Positions 24,564 through 34,126 of a stretch of DNA of 41,122 nucleotides are shown here, in pieces. The number at the start of each line of letters is the position of its first letter. The stretch's first letter is position 1. This DNA is from Flavobacteriales bacterium (lineage in GTDB: Bacteria; Bacteroidota; Bacteroidia; UBA10329): positions 1 to 41,122 of the forward strand of contig JAIOYP010000036.1 of NCBI GenBank assembly GCA_021741155.1, given 5' to 3'. The position numbers were made by a program, and so were the translations under genes. The notes beneath the pieces are model-generated. The model did not search any database and was not told the DNA's origin. It saw nothing but the letters and a program-made list of their open reading frames with translations.

Positions 24564-25769
24564 ATGAAACAAGCATATATAGTTGATGCCATCAGAACTC
24601 CAATAGGCAGTTTCGGAGGAACCCTAGCACCCGTAAGAGCTGATGATTTGGCTGCTATTCCTATTCGGGAATTGATGAAACGGAATTCCGATTTAGATCC
24701 TGCTGCAATTGAAGATTTGATTTTTGGATGTGCCAATCAAGCAGGAGAAGACAACAGAAATGTGGCCAGAATGGCTTTGCTTTTAGCTGGACTTCCGTGG
24801 TCGGTTGGTGGTGAAACAGTCAATCGCTTGTGTTCATCTGGTATGGCTTCTACGATTAATGCTGCACGCGCCATTCAAACAGGAAATGGTGAGTTGTATA
24901 TCTCGGGAGGAGTGGAGCACATGACACGCGGACCGTGGGTTATTTCAAAGGCGAGTCAGCCTTTTGGAAGAGATTCGGAGATGCACGACACCAGCTTCGG
25001 ATGGCGATTTATCAATCCAAAGATGGAGGAATTGTACGGTACGGAAGGGATGGGAAACACGGCCGAGAATTTGGTTGCGATGTACGGCATTGAGCGCGAA
25101 GCACAGGATTTGTTTGCCTACAATTCGCACATGAAAGCAGCGGCAGCGCAAGCTTCGGGAAGATTGGCAGAGGAAATTGTAGCGGTAGAAATTCCGCAAC
25201 GAAAAGGAGATTCAATCTTCTTTAGTCAAGATGAATTTATCAAGCCAAAAACAACGTTGGAAGTGTTGGGTAAACTCCGTCCAGCGTTTAAGAAAGACGG
25301 TTCTGTTACGGCAGGAAATAGTTCTGGATTAAACGATGGCGCAGCAGCCATGTTGGTAGCTTCTGAGCAAGCTTTGAAAGATCACAACCTCAAACCACTG
25401 GCGCGAATTGTTTCGGCTGCCGTAGCTGGAGTTGAACCTCGGATTATGGGAATTGGTCCCGTTTTCGCATCCGAAAAAGCATTGAAACGTGCTGGCTTAA
25501 CACTCGATCAAATCGATGTGATTGAGTTGAATGAAGCCTTTTCAGCGCAAGCTTTGGCATGTACGCGCAAAATGGGATTGGCAGATGAAGATTCGCGTGT
25601 TAATCCAAATGGAGGTGCGATTGCGATTGGTCATCCGTTGGGAATGAGCGGAGCACGAATCCTTCAGACTGCTGCTATTCAATTGCAGAAAACGCAGAAG
25701 CAATATGCGTTGGTAACGATGTGTATTGGAGTGGGGCAGGGCTATGCCACAATCATTGAACGGGCATGA
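24564..25769 (+). CDS. paaJ: 3-oxoadipyl-CoA thiolase
   Basis: A 401-residue thiolase. Nucleophile Cys90 lies in NRLCSSGM, His357 in [10 protein letters not shown], and the second catalytic Cys387 in CIGVGQG. The [19 protein letters not shown] block near 56-74 is characteristic of PaaJ/PcaF-type 3-oxoadipyl-CoA thiolases, which split the final phenylacetate intermediate into succinyl-CoA and acetyl-CoA. It lies 77 bases after the broken desaturase gene and overlaps paaY by four bases. Confidence 0.93.
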   Translation: MKQAYIVDAIRTPIGSFGGTLAPVRADDLAAIPIRELMKRNSDLDPAAIEDLIFGCANQAGEDNRNVARMALLLAGLPWSVGGETVNRLCSSGMASTINAARAIQTGNGELYISGGVEHMTRGPWVISKASQPFGRDSEMHDTSFGWRFINPKMEELYGTEGMGNTAENLVAMYGIEREAQDLFAYNSHMKAAAAQASGRLAEEIVAVEIPQRKGDSIFFSQDEFIKPKTTLEVLGKLRPAFKKDGSVTAGNSSGLNDGAAAMLVASEQALKDHNLKPLARIVSAAVAGVEPRIMGIGPVFASEKALKRAGLTLDQIDVIELNEAFSAQALACTRKMGLADEDSRVNPNGGAIAIGHPLGMSGARILQTAAIQLQKTQKQYALVTMCIGVGQGYATIIERA

Positions 25770-26380
25770 TTTACGAATTCAACGGAATGCGCCCAAGCAT
25801 TCATCCAACGGCTTTTGTTCATCAAACGGCAAGTGTTATTGGTAATGTTCAGATTGGAAAAAACGTTTATATCGGCCCTGGTGCTGCCATTCGTGGAGAT
25901 TGGGGTAGAATTGTGATTGAAGATGGCTGTAACGTGCAAGAGAATTGCACTATTCACATGTTTCCGGGAACGACCGTTTGGTTACATAAAGGTGCACATG
26001 TTGGACACGGAGCGGTTATTCATGGAGCAATCCTAAAGGAGAATTGCCTCATTGGAATGAATGCCGTGATAATGGATAACGTGGAGGTAGGAGCCAATTC
26101 AATCATTGGAGCACTCTCGTTTGTACCTGCGAATACCATTATTCCAGCACGGAAGATTGCGGTCGGCAATCCAGCCAAAGTGGTCAAGGATGTTTCGGAT
26201 AAAATGGTGGAATGGAAAACGGAAGGCACCAAACTGTATCAAGGACTTCCAAAGGAAAGTCATGAAACGTTGAAAGAACTTGTGTTAGATGAAGTGCTAT
26301 CTGCGGATTCTATTTCTATGGCTGACCCATACAACGGTCAGCAGAAAGGGATTTTTGAAACGTGGAAGAAGACCAAGTGA
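25766..26380 (+). CDS. paaY: PaaY gamma-carbonic-anhydrase-like protein
   Basis: A 204-residue left-handed beta-helix protein of hexapeptide repeats (VIGNVQIGKNVYIGPGAAIRGD, then GHGAVIHGAIL). Histidines in CTIHMF and GAHVGHGAVIHG can bind the metal at the trimer interface. PaaY proteins accompany phenylacetate clusters and act as thioesterases or carbonic-anhydrase-like enzymes. Start overlaps the paaJ stop by four bases. It is the last gene of the pathway in this window. Confidence 0.9.
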   Translation: MIYEFNGMRPSIHPTAFVHQTASVIGNVQIGKNVYIGPGAAIRGDWGRIVIEDGCNVQENCTIHMFPGTTVWLHKGAHVGHGAVIHGAILKENCLIGMNAVIMDNVEVGANSIIGALSFVPANTIIPARKIAVGNPAKVVKDVSDKMVEWKTEGTKLYQGLPKESHETLKELVLDEVLSADSISMADPYNGQQKGIFETWKKTK

Positions 26381-26695
26381 GAAGATTAAGTCAATTTCAG
26401 CAGACTTTCATGGCCATTTTGTTCTCCAGCAGTTGTCAATCTGAACTGGTTGCAACGGGCATTGCAGAAAGAATAGTTTGAATCCGCTTCAGTAAATCGA
26501 CTTGTTAAACTGAGTTCGACCTAAGATCAGGAGGTTAATTAGGTAGGACTTGAAGATGAAAGTGTTTTTTTCTGTTCCTCTAACGACACGCTGGGTTCAA
26601 CAGATGATGTGTTGCTTTCAATCCGCGACATCCCACGGATTAACCAATCAACTAATCAACCGATTCACTATTCTCTGATCCACTAACTTGCCGCC
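26381..26695. other. 315-bp intergenic region before priA
   Basis: No convincing gene. It holds a weak dyad AATCCG...CGGATT (about 26620-26641) and a run of related short TAATCAAC-like units just before priA. TAACTTG (26684-26690) ends five bases before the priA ATG and may be a degenerate -7 box. No terminator-like hairpin with T-run is evident after paaY. Confidence 0.4.
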
Positions 26696-29158
26696 ATGTC
26701 TTCCTATGCCCAGTTCGTTGAAGTGATTTTGCCCATTCCGTTGGAGGGCACGTTCACCTACCGCGTGCCGCGAGATATGGAAACCGAGATACAAGTGGGC
26801 AAACGGGTAGTGGTGCCCTTCGGACGAAGGAAACTCTACACGGGTATTATCTATCAGATACACGACCGTCCGCCTACAGCCTATCAAGCCAAATACGTGG
26901 ATGATTTACTGGATGACGCACCCATCATCCTTGACACGCAACTCGCTTTTTGGGATTGGATGCGCCAATATTACATGTGCCATTTGGGTGATGTCATGAA
27001 TGCGGCCATTCCTTCTGGACTCAAACTTTCGAGCGAGAGCCGCCTCACCATCCATCCCGATTTTGATGGAAGCATGGAAGACCTAGAGCCAGAGGAGCAC
27101 GACATTTTGGAAGCCTTGCAGAATCAGGATTTCCTGACGATGGAAGACATTGCCACTATGGTGCGCAAGACCCACGTGCACCGCATTGTACGGTTGATGG
27201 CAGATAAGCGCATCATCGTTCAGTACGAGGAGCTTCAGCAGAAATTCAAGCCTAAAAAGGAAATTATTTATCGTTTGGCTCAATGGTTAGAGGATAAAGA
27301 GAAACTCGAAGAAGTGTTTGATGCGCTAGGTCGTGCACCCAAGCAATTGGAGGCGTTAATGCAGTTTTTGCAATGCTCCAGAACAGGAAAAGGGAAGGGA
27401 ATTGTAAAACGGCAAGTGCTGGTTGGCGACCACTACATTTCGGATGCAGCCGTCAATGCCCTCATCAAAAAAGATATTCTGATAAAAGACGAGGTGGAGA
27501 TTGCCCGTTTGGAAGATACCAGTTCGTGGGCGAAGCACGGAATTGTGCTCACTGAAGTTCAAGACAAGGCTTTTGAAGAACTCAGCCATTCGCTTATTGA
27601 TAAAGATGCTGTGCTGCTGCATGGCGTTACGGGCAGTGGCAAAACGGAGATTTACATTCGTCTCATTCAAGAGCATCTGGCCAATGGCAATCAGGTGCTG
27701 TATATGCTGCCAGAGATTGCGCTCACCACCCAAATCATCAAGCGGTTACAAGAGCATTTTGGCGAAAAGGTGGGTATCTATCATTCCAAGATTTCGGATA
27801 ACGAGCGGGTAGAAGTTTGGAACAAACAACTGAGCGATGAGCCGTATCAGGTCATTCTAGGTGCGCGTTCATCGCTGTTTCTTCCCTTCCAAAAGTTAGG
27901 TTTTGTAATCCTAGATGAGGAACACGAACACACCTTTAAGCAGCACGAGCCCGCTCCGCGCTACCATGCACGCGATGCAACTGCGTATTTATGTAAACAG
28001 GCTGGTGCCAAGCTCTTACTGGGTTCAGCTACACCAAGTATTGAGGCCTATTACAACGGCAAGCGCGAACGGATAGGGCTGGTGCATCTCAACGAGCGTT
28101 ATGGTGGCATTCAACTGCCGTTCATAGAAATCTGCGACCTGAAGGTGGAACGCAAGGCTGACAGCATGAAAGGGCCTTTCTCATCGCAATTGCTACAGCG
28201 CATTACCGAAACGTTGGAGCGCAATCAGCAGGTTATCATCTTTCAGAACAGGCGCGGATACAGCAGTTTCCTGCAATGCAACAATTGCGGTTGGGTGCCC
28301 GATTGCATCAACTGCGACATCTCGCTTACGTATCACAAATACAGCAACGATTTGCGTTGTCACTATTGCGGACATGGAGATAAACCACCTTCTATTTGTC
28401 CGCAGTGTCAATCTACTTACATCAAAACCAAGGGTTTTGGGACCGAGCAAATAGAGGAGGAGCTGGCACTGCTTTTCCCTCAGGCAGTGGTGGCGCGGAT
28501 GGATATGGACACCACGCGCGGCAAACATTCCTACGCCCGCATCATAAATGATTTTGAAGAAAGAAGAGTGGATATCCTTGTGGGAACGCAGATGGTCACG
28601 AAAGGTCTCGACTTCGACCACGTGGGTCTGGTGGGTATTCTGAGTGCCGATGCGCTGCTCAATTACCCCGATTTCAGGGCGTTTGAGCGCGCCTATCAAC
28701 TCATGGCACAGGTAAGTGGTCGGGCAGGCCGAAAGGGCCGCAGAGGACTTGTGGTGGTGCAGACTTCAGACCCACAACATTTCATCATTGACCAAGTTGT
28801 GAAGAACAACTATGAAGGAATGTATGAGGTAGAATTGGCACAGCGCAAGCAATTTCGCTATCCGCCTTTCATCCGTATGATTACCATTACCATCAAGCAC
28901 CGCGACAGAGAAGTGGTCGATAAGGCTTCAGATGTGCTTGCTAAGGAGTTGGCCCAGATTCCAGATATGTTGTTGCTTGGGCCAGAATATCCACTCATTC
29001 AGCGCATCCGAAACAAGTACAACAAGCAGATTATCCTCAAGATGGGAGGACAGAACATTAAGGAAAGGAAAGCGCGCATTTTTAGCATTATCCGAAGCGT
29101 TCATGCACAGAAGGAATTCCGTTCGGTGTTCTTTCAGCCTGATGTGGATCCGGTGTAG
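26696..29158 (+). CDS. priA: Primosomal protein N' (replication restart helicase)
   Basis: An 820-residue PriA, a 3'-5' helicase that reloads the replisome at stalled forks. Seen in order: N-terminal DNA-binding domain, Walker A GVTGSGKTEIYI, DEEH box (ILDEEHEHTFKQHEP), helicase motif GSATPSIE, an eight-cysteine zinc-binding segment (CNNCGWVPDCINC ... CHYCGH ... CPQC), VGTQMVTKGLDF, and VSGRAGRKGR. Codons look richer in G+C than in neighbours (35 of 60 bases in the line from 26761 against 23 of 60 in the line from 25801), a modest hint of different history. Confidence 0.96.
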   Translation: MSSYAQFVEVILPIPLEGTFTYRVPRDMETEIQVGKRVVVPFGRRKLYTGIIYQIHDRPPTAYQAKYVDDLLDDAPIILDTQLAFWDWMRQYYMCHLGDVMNAAIPSGLKLSSESRLTIHPDFDGSMEDLEPEEHDILEALQNQDFLTMEDIATMVRKTHVHRIVRLMADKRIIVQYEELQQKFKPKKEIIYRLAQWLEDKEKLEEVFDALGRAPKQLEALMQFLQCSRTGKGKGIVKRQVLVGDHYISDAAVNALIKKDILIKDEVEIARLEDTSSWAKHGIVLTEVQDKAFEELSHSLIDKDAVLLHGVTGSGKTEIYIRLIQEHLANGNQVLYMLPEIALTTQIIKRLQEHFGEKVGIYHSKISDNERVEVWNKQLSDEPYQVILGARSSLFLPFQKLGFVILDEEHEHTFKQHEPAPRYHARDATAYLCKQAGAKLLLGSATPSIEAYYNGKRERIGLVHLNERYGGIQLPFIEICDLKVERKADSMKGPFSSQLLQRITETLERNQQVIIFQNRRGYSSFLQCNNCGWVPDCINCDISLTYHKYSNDLRCHYCGHGDKPPSICPQCQSTYIKTKGFGTEQIEEELALLFPQAVVARMDMDTTRGKHSYARIINDFEERRVDILVGTQMVTKGLDFDHVGLVGILSADALLNYPDFRAFERAYQLMAQVSGRAGRKGRRGLVVVQTSDPQHFIIDQVVKNNYEGMYEVELAQRKQFRYPPFIRMITITIKHRDREVVDKASDVLAKELAQIPDMLLLGPEYPLIQRIRNKYNKQIILKMGGQNIKERKARIFSIIRSVHAQKEFRSVFFQPDVDPV

Positions 29159-29181
29159 GGGCATAGCCGCTCCCTTTTTTG

Positions 29182-29296
29182 TTTCACTGATGCTGGAAGA
29201 GTCTAAGGTTTGATTCGTTAGGCGCTTCGTTCCTCAGCGAAACAAACGGCTAGTTGGTTTCATCTCGTCTGTTTCCCTGACGAAGGAAGGGTCTCA
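29182..29296. repeat. Degenerate 25-bp repeat pair after priA
   Basis: 29182-29206 and 29272-29296 share 19 of 25 bases (TTTC-CTGA-G--GGAAG-GTCT-A pattern), 90 bases apart, flanking a stretch with TTCGTTCCTCAGCGAA. It resembles repeated elements seen between Bacteroidota genes. It fills most of the gap between priA and the convergent glycosyltransferase gene. Confidence 0.4.
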
Positions 29297-29311
29297 AAAA
29301 TGATAAACAAA

Positions 29312-30307
29312 TCAACAAAAAAAGAACGCCTCATCAGCCCCCAACTGCTCCCGAATCTCAGCCTGCTCATCCTTGTTCGCCACGGCTACAATCACCTGCG
29401 GGTTTTCTAGCTGCTTAATCCCAGCCACATTCTCCATCAACTTGCCGTAAACGTGCTTGTTGATTTTGTTTGGGTTGTTGCACATCCAGCGGAAGTCAAC
29501 TCCAGCCTCTAAAAGTCCTTTTGAGAGCATTTTTCCTTTGGAAGCCGCACCCCAAACCACCAACGGTCGGGAAGAATCATGGCTCAATCGGAGAAACCAC
29601 TTCAGCTTTAGGTCGAGAAAACGGTTGTCGGCATAGTTTGGGTCGTTACGAGATGACCTAGAACTGTGGTCGCGCCAGTAGTGAATGATTTCTGAGCACA
29701 GAATTACCTTTAATCCATTTCCAAAGAATCGGAAAGTAAGGTCGTAGTCTTCGGGATATTGGTCGGATTCAAATGCGCCACATCTATCTAGGTCTTCTCG
29801 GAAAACCATCCAACATGGAGAAGGAATCACGCATTCGCGGAAGATGTCTGAATAGTTGGTGCCAGTGGCGGTGAGTCGATTCAGCCACGATTCGTAATAG
29901 CGATAGCCATCTTTTAGTTCTTCGTCAGAAAAGTATTTCACTTGCCCGACTGCAACGTGACCAAGTCCACTTTTAATCAAATTCCGCTTCAGAATCTCCA
30001 GTTTGTTCGGAGCCATGATGTCATCTGCATCCATCCGCGTTACCAATTCGCCCGAAGATTTGGAGTAGGCCAATCGCAGCGCATCAATAATACCTGAGCC
30101 GTTATTCTCAAGAATCAGAATACGTTCATCCGCTTGCGCGAATTGGTCTAGAATGACTTTGCTATCATCCGTTGAGCCATCATTCACCACAATCAACTCC
30201 CAGTTGCTTTCAGTTTGCGCTAAGATGGAGGTGAAACACTCTTTCAGAAATTGCTCTGCATTCTTGCAGGGAATAAGGATGGAAATACGCGGATTGTCCG
30301 AGTTCAA
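29312..30307 (-). CDS. Family 2 glycosyltransferase, TTG start
   Basis: A 331-residue GT-A fold glycosyltransferase. ISILIPCKNAEQFLKECFTS opens the protein, VVNDGSTDDS binds the nucleotide, and MDADD is the metal-binding DxD. A C-terminal part (after about 245: RPLVVWGAASKGKMLSKGL) looks like a nucleotide-binding extension. The only in-frame start before the core is TTG at 30307; an in-frame stop, that of the Uma2 gene, lies 13 bases upstream. So it is probably translated from TTG in an operon with uma2. Acceptor unknown; likely surface polysaccharide. Confidence 0.85.
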   Translation of the reverse strand: MNSDNPRISILIPCKNAEQFLKECFTSILAQTESNWELIVVNDGSTDDSKVILDQFAQADERILILENNGSGIIDALRLAYSKSSGELVTRMDADDIMAPNKLEILKRNLIKSGLGHVAVGQVKYFSDEELKDGYRYYESWLNRLTATGTNYSDIFRECVIPSPCWMVFREDLDRCGAFESDQYPEDYDLTFRFFGNGLKVILCSEIIHYWRDHSSRSSRNDPNYADNRFLDLKLKWFLRLSHDSSRPLVVWGAASKGKMLSKGLLEAGVDFRWMCNNPNKINKHVYGKLMENVAGIKQLENPQVIVAVANKDEQAEIREQLGADEAFFFC

Positions 30308-30319
30308 TTCTTCAGTGGT

Positions 30320-30865
30320 TCAAGACCAAACTCTTGAGAAATCCACCTCGGCCTTGCAATCGTCAAATTGGAATGAGAATGTACCATCATGGCCTTTAGC
30401 AACCTCAGAATACGTTTCATCCACAAGTTCAAGCACCAGATATTCATCCTTCACTGGGTCCATGATGATGTAATACTTGACTCCTTGATCGAGATAAATG
30501 TCACGCTTCACCGTGAGGTCTTTGGTTCGGGTTGATGGTGATAATATCTCAATGACCAAGGCAGGAGAACTGTCTAAGAACTTCTTATCAAGAAAGGGGA
30601 AACACGCCACCAAAAGGTCTGGTTGAATAACAGTGTTGTAATTGATCTTCCAATCTACCGGCAGCGAAACTTCGCAGTTTGAACAGGAGGAAAGTGCATT
30701 GTCCAATTGTGTAAATAGCTTTCCGCCTATCCGTTGGTGCTTGGGGGTTGGAGCGGGTGACATAGCATGCGGAATGCCATCTATCAGTTCCCAATTACCT
30801 TCCCACAAGAGGTAATCTTCATAAGTGTGTTCTGGTCGGTAATCTGATGGTAGTGCGAATCCCAT
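30320..30865 (-). CDS. Uma2 family endonuclease-like protein
   Basis: A 181-residue protein of the Uma2 / DUF820 family with a PD-(D/E)xK nuclease fold. YEDYLLWEGNWELIDG at the N terminus, QPDLLV for the catalytic aspartate, ALVIEILSPSTRTKD for the glutamate, and KRDIYLDQGVKYYIIMDP are hallmark blocks. Such genes are numerous in cyanobacteria and some Bacteroidota; their target is unknown. It is the first gene of a two-gene unit with the glycosyltransferase. Confidence 0.88.
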   Translation of the reverse strand: MGFALPSDYRPEHTYEDYLLWEGNWELIDGIPHAMSPAPTPKHQRIGGKLFTQLDNALSSCSNCEVSLPVDWKINYNTVIQPDLLVACFPFLDKKFLDSSPALVIEILSPSTRTKDLTVKRDIYLDQGVKYYIIMDPVKDEYLVLELVDETYSEVAKGHDGTFSFQFDDCKAEVDFSRVWS

Positions 30866-30880
30866 GGTTCAAAGTTTATT

Positions 30881-30888
30881 CAAAGATA
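30881..30888 (-). promoter_or_regulatory. -7 box of uma2-GT2 unit
   Basis: On the minus strand TATCTTTG, an exact TAnnTTTG match, 15 bases before the uma2 ATG. A TTG 23 bases further upstream is wider than usual spacing. Confidence 0.5.
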
Positions 30889-30910
30889 ATACTCGAAGGT
30901 TTGAATAAGT

Positions 30911-32725
30911 TCAATTCTTCACCAGTTTAACCGTCTCCCGATGGTTGTCTGAGACAAGTTCTAGGATGTAAATACCAGCATTCAATCCATTAGAAGCAAG
31001 ATTCAATCTTCCGTTTGATACAGTTTCGGTGACCACCAATTGGCCAATCGTGTTGTAGAGATTGGCTTCAAACGAATCGGTTGCAACAATTCTGACATCA
31101 CCCGTTCCACTCGTAAAACCAGCCGTGTTGTAAACCTCAAAGAATCGAGGTTTTGGATTTACATCCTCGATGCCGATAAACCATGGCACGAGCCCACGGT
31201 CGTACATCCGTTGGTGAATAGGCGTATAGTTGGCGCCACCAAACAGCAGCGTATCTGCCTGAATAAAGAGTAAAGCCGCTTGTGGCATCGTCATTCCAGC
31301 CGAAAAACTGTAAGCCGCTTGAATCATAATCGCATCGGTTGCCTCACGACCAATGTCTTCCCAAATCTGCATCAGCGTTGCCGACCAAATATCTGCATCG
31401 GTATATAAGTTATTATTCAGGTCTTCAGGGTAATGGTCTGAACTTAAAGAACTTCTGCCGTTCCAATATTGATTGTGTCCATCCCACGTAAAGACATCGT
31501 TCCATCGGAATGGGTCAAGAAAACGCGAATACGATGAGGCGAAATAATCGCCAGTTGCTTCGTCCAATGTTTGTCGTTGCGTTCCTGAATTAGTGCCTGG
31601 TGCAGCAGCGTTCATAATGGCGTGGCCATACTCATGGATGATGACATCGGCATCTTCTGCATCGTCCACACCGCCTTCTCCAAATTGCAATCGGGGCGGA
31701 CTAAAACCAGCATTGAAGTTGGAATTGTCGCTTCCGCTCAAAGCGTGCGCATCGACAACAATCGAGTAGTTTACAATATTGTTGAAGCCCAGTGACTGTA
31801 TGTAATTCTGAAAATAGGTGATGTGGTAGAAGGCGTTTGCATCCTCAAATTCGGATTCGGAACGCGTGAAATTGAACTCAGGAGTGAGGCTGAAGGCTGG
31901 AACGGTTGCGGGCAGCGAAACCTCCTGAATCTGCACGTAATCGTTGCGCAGATAGAAGGTGTCGTTCTCAAAAGTGGCAATGGCTTCAACTGGAACGCGT
32001 TCCGCATTGAGTTCAAGAACATCTAAATCAGAATTATCGACATAAGGCGCACCGTAATTTACATTAGCAGTTGTGAGCGGATCGGGATTGAAAACCCAAA
32101 GCGTAACCACAGAATCCTGTGGCGCTGCATACGAAAGCAAATCGTTCTGATAAATCACCTTGGCGTCTTTGTCTAGCACCAATTCGTAGTATCTATCAGA
32201 AGTTTCGACCACTTCTAAGTGGATTACAGGAACCATTTCGCCTTCATAATCCATATACATTTCTGTTAGATTGTAATGATGCAAGGTGCCGTTTCCTGTC
32301 TGACTATAATGCACCATCAAACCGTTATGATAAGGCTCGTGATTGGGGAAATGAGTATCCACATTCTCAGGAACAGAAAATGTATGGTCGAAGTTGCTTA
32401 GAATGTGTCCTGCGTTATCAACGTTCACCTTTACCGCACCACGAAAAACCTGCTTTCCGTTAATGGTTTGCGCAAAGCGGTAGTGTTTCCCTTTCGGACT
32501 TTGAACCTCATCTGCTAGTTCAATTCCTACCGATTCGCCCTTTAGGTTGGGAATCGTATTGAGTAGATACTGCCTTACAGCCTCTTCGGTATTCAGAACG
32601 GAAGCAGAGGTGGGCATCCAAAACGCTTCCTTTCTGTCAATTGGTTGTGCCGCATCATCTTCGGTCACCCATTTTTGGGCGATGGTTGCCAACGGCAGTA
32701 AGGTGAAAAGTAGAATCCAGCGCAT
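30911..32725 (-). CDS. Secreted M36-like metalloprotease with T9SS sorting domain
   Basis: A 604-residue secreted zinc metalloprotease. Signal peptide MRWILLFTLLPLATIAQ, an FTP-like propeptide (KHYRFAQTINGKQVFRGAVKVNV, residues about 80-110), zinc-binding HEYGH in DVIIHEYGHAIMNAA with a downstream glutamate in DEATGDYF, and a C-terminal type A Por sorting domain (NLYNTIGQLVVTETVSNGRL ... LNAGIYILEL, ending KLVKN). It is probably exported by the type IX system to the cell surface for protein degradation. Its ATG follows a TACCTTTG box by four bases. Confidence 0.88.
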   Translation of the reverse strand: MRWILLFTLLPLATIAQKWVTEDDAAQPIDRKEAFWMPTSASVLNTEEAVRQYLLNTIPNLKGESVGIELADEVQSPKGKHYRFAQTINGKQVFRGAVKVNVDNAGHILSNFDHTFSVPENVDTHFPNHEPYHNGLMVHYSQTGNGTLHHYNLTEMYMDYEGEMVPVIHLEVVETSDRYYELVLDKDAKVIYQNDLLSYAAPQDSVVTLWVFNPDPLTTANVNYGAPYVDNSDLDVLELNAERVPVEAIATFENDTFYLRNDYVQIQEVSLPATVPAFSLTPEFNFTRSESEFEDANAFYHITYFQNYIQSLGFNNIVNYSIVVDAHALSGSDNSNFNAGFSPPRLQFGEGGVDDAEDADVIIHEYGHAIMNAAAPGTNSGTQRQTLDEATGDYFASSYSRFLDPFRWNDVFTWDGHNQYWNGRSSLSSDHYPEDLNNNLYTDADIWSATLMQIWEDIGREATDAIMIQAAYSFSAGMTMPQAALLFIQADTLLFGGANYTPIHQRMYDRGLVPWFIGIEDVNPKPRFFEVYNTAGFTSGTGDVRIVATDSFEANLYNTIGQLVVTETVSNGRLNLASNGLNAGIYILELVSDNHRETVKLVKN

Positions 32726-32729
32726 GAAA

Positions 32730-32737
32730 CAAAGGTA
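32730..32737 (-). promoter_or_regulatory. -7 box of the metalloprotease gene
   Basis: Minus strand reads TACCTTTG, an exact TAnnTTTG match, four bases (TTTC) before the ATG at 32725. The -33 element is not evident. Confidence 0.45.
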
Positions 32738-32755
32738 ACGACACTAATTTTTAGC

Positions 32756-34126
32756 TCACTCTTTCAACTGCTCTAAAACCAATTCATACAATCCATCAAA
32801 TGAACTGGCGCGGCCAATCCACCGTTGGTTCTCATCAAAAAGAAATAAAGCAGGCGTGGAAGTAACTCCAAATTTCTCCAAGCTTTCACTTTTCCATCCT
32901 TTCAAATCATTTACGTTATACCAATCGAGGTCGTGTGCTTTGATGGCATCAACCCAATCGGTTTTTGACGTATCGAGCGAGATAGCGTAGACACCAAGGT
33001 CGCCTTTCATATTGTCGAATAAAGCTTTGAGTTTGGGAACCTCACGAATGCAATGCGAACAGCCAGACGACCAGAAAACTACCACGTTAATCTTTCCCGT
33101 CAAGGCTGATGTTGGAATGTAATGTCCCGTTTCGTTCGGGATTTTCATTTTAGGAATTTCACTTCCGGCCTGAAACTTTACCATCTTAGAAATGTTAGCT
33201 AGGGTTTCCTTCGAGAGCGGCAAATCACAGCTTCCGAGATATTTACGGTTTACGTAATCTACATACTCAGATGCTTCTTTATCTGTGAAGAAATCAATCA
33301 GCAAGTCAATCAGGAATGCTTGCACCTTTGGGTCCGTTTCTGGTCTTCCAAGCAGTAAATCAACCGCTTTCTGAATGCCAATCTCCGAACGTTCGGTGTA
33401 GCTGTAGAGGTATTCTAAAATCTTGTTTGATAAGAACGGGCTGGTGATGATGCGCGCATCCGAAAAGTCGATGTAATCGAAGTAATGCACGTGACTGAAA
33501 GCCGGATCGTTATCGAACGCTTTGTCCCATTCTGGTTTCTGAATACGAAGCGGAATCTTATCTAATTGAACCAAAACCTGCGCGGTGTAGCTCTCCGGAA
33601 AGAGGTTATTCAGCAGGCCAAGCGAATTGTTATACGACTCTGCCACGCGGTGATAAACCTTATTGAGCGAGTCAGAAACGGCTGCATGGCGCGGCACAAA
33701 AGGCGAGAGGTATTCCATCGCAAATGTGAGCGTATCCATGCTTTTTGAATACACATCCGAAAGATTCATCATGATATTGAAGGCATCGTTCTCCTTCGAA
33801 CCATCAGCCTTAAACGCCATTCCTTTTCCGCTTTCGTAAATGTGGGCGGTGATGTTCTCCTGCTTGATGAGAATGAACTGGAAGGATTCGAGCGTGGCCA
33901 CCTCAATCACATACACGCCATCCGTAAAACGCTTGTCGTAAGCGAAGTTGATTTCAGCCTCACCACGGTAACGCACGCTGTCTAGTGCAATCTGCATATC
34001 GCCCAGATACTTTGAAAGCTTTATGGTGCTGCCAACAGGCTTGGTGTCCATTACCAGTTTGATTCCGTTCTGACCGAACGAAGCAAGTGAAACAAGAAGC
34101 AACGGCAGCAATAGGATATTTTTCAT
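32756..34126 (-). CDS. TlpA-like thiol-disulfide oxidoreductase
   Basis: A 456-residue periplasmic protein with signal peptide (MKNILLLPLLLVSLASFGQ), a DUF4369-like N-terminal beta domain, a helical middle, and a C-terminal thioredoxin fold (after about 320). The redox motif is FWSSGCSHCIREVP, CSHC rather than the usual CGPC. Such Bacteroidota proteins are thought to reduce or isomerise disulfides in exported or cytochrome proteins. The start overlaps the DMT transporter stop by four bases, making it the last gene of the ompH-ribD-DMT-tlpA run. Confidence 0.85.
   Translation of the reverse strand: MKNILLLPLLLVSLASFGQNGIKLVMDTKPVGSTIKLSKYLGDMQIALDSVRYRGEAEINFAYDKRFTDGVYVIEVATLESFQFILIKQENITAHIYESGKGMAFKADGSKENDAFNIMMNLSDVYSKSMDTLTFAMEYLSPFVPRHAAVSDSLNKVYHRVAESYNNSLGLLNNLFPESYTAQVLVQLDKIPLRIQKPEWDKAFDNDPAFSHVHYFDYIDFSDARIITSPFLSNKILEYLYSYTERSEIGIQKAVDLLLGRPETDPKVQAFLIDLLIDFFTDKEASEYVDYVNRKYLGSCDLPLSKETLANISKMVKFQAGSEIPKMKIPNETGHYIPTSALTGKINVVVFWSSGCSHCIREVPKLKALFDNMKGDLGVYAISLDTSKTDWVDAIKAHDLDWYNVNDLKGWKSESLEKFGVTSTPALFLFDENQRWIGRASSFDGLYELVLEQLKE

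Noticed and set aside
30320..30865. Uma2 protein as a transposon-linked nuclease
   Set aside because: No terminal repeats, target duplications or transposase nearby; treated as an ordinary accessory gene.
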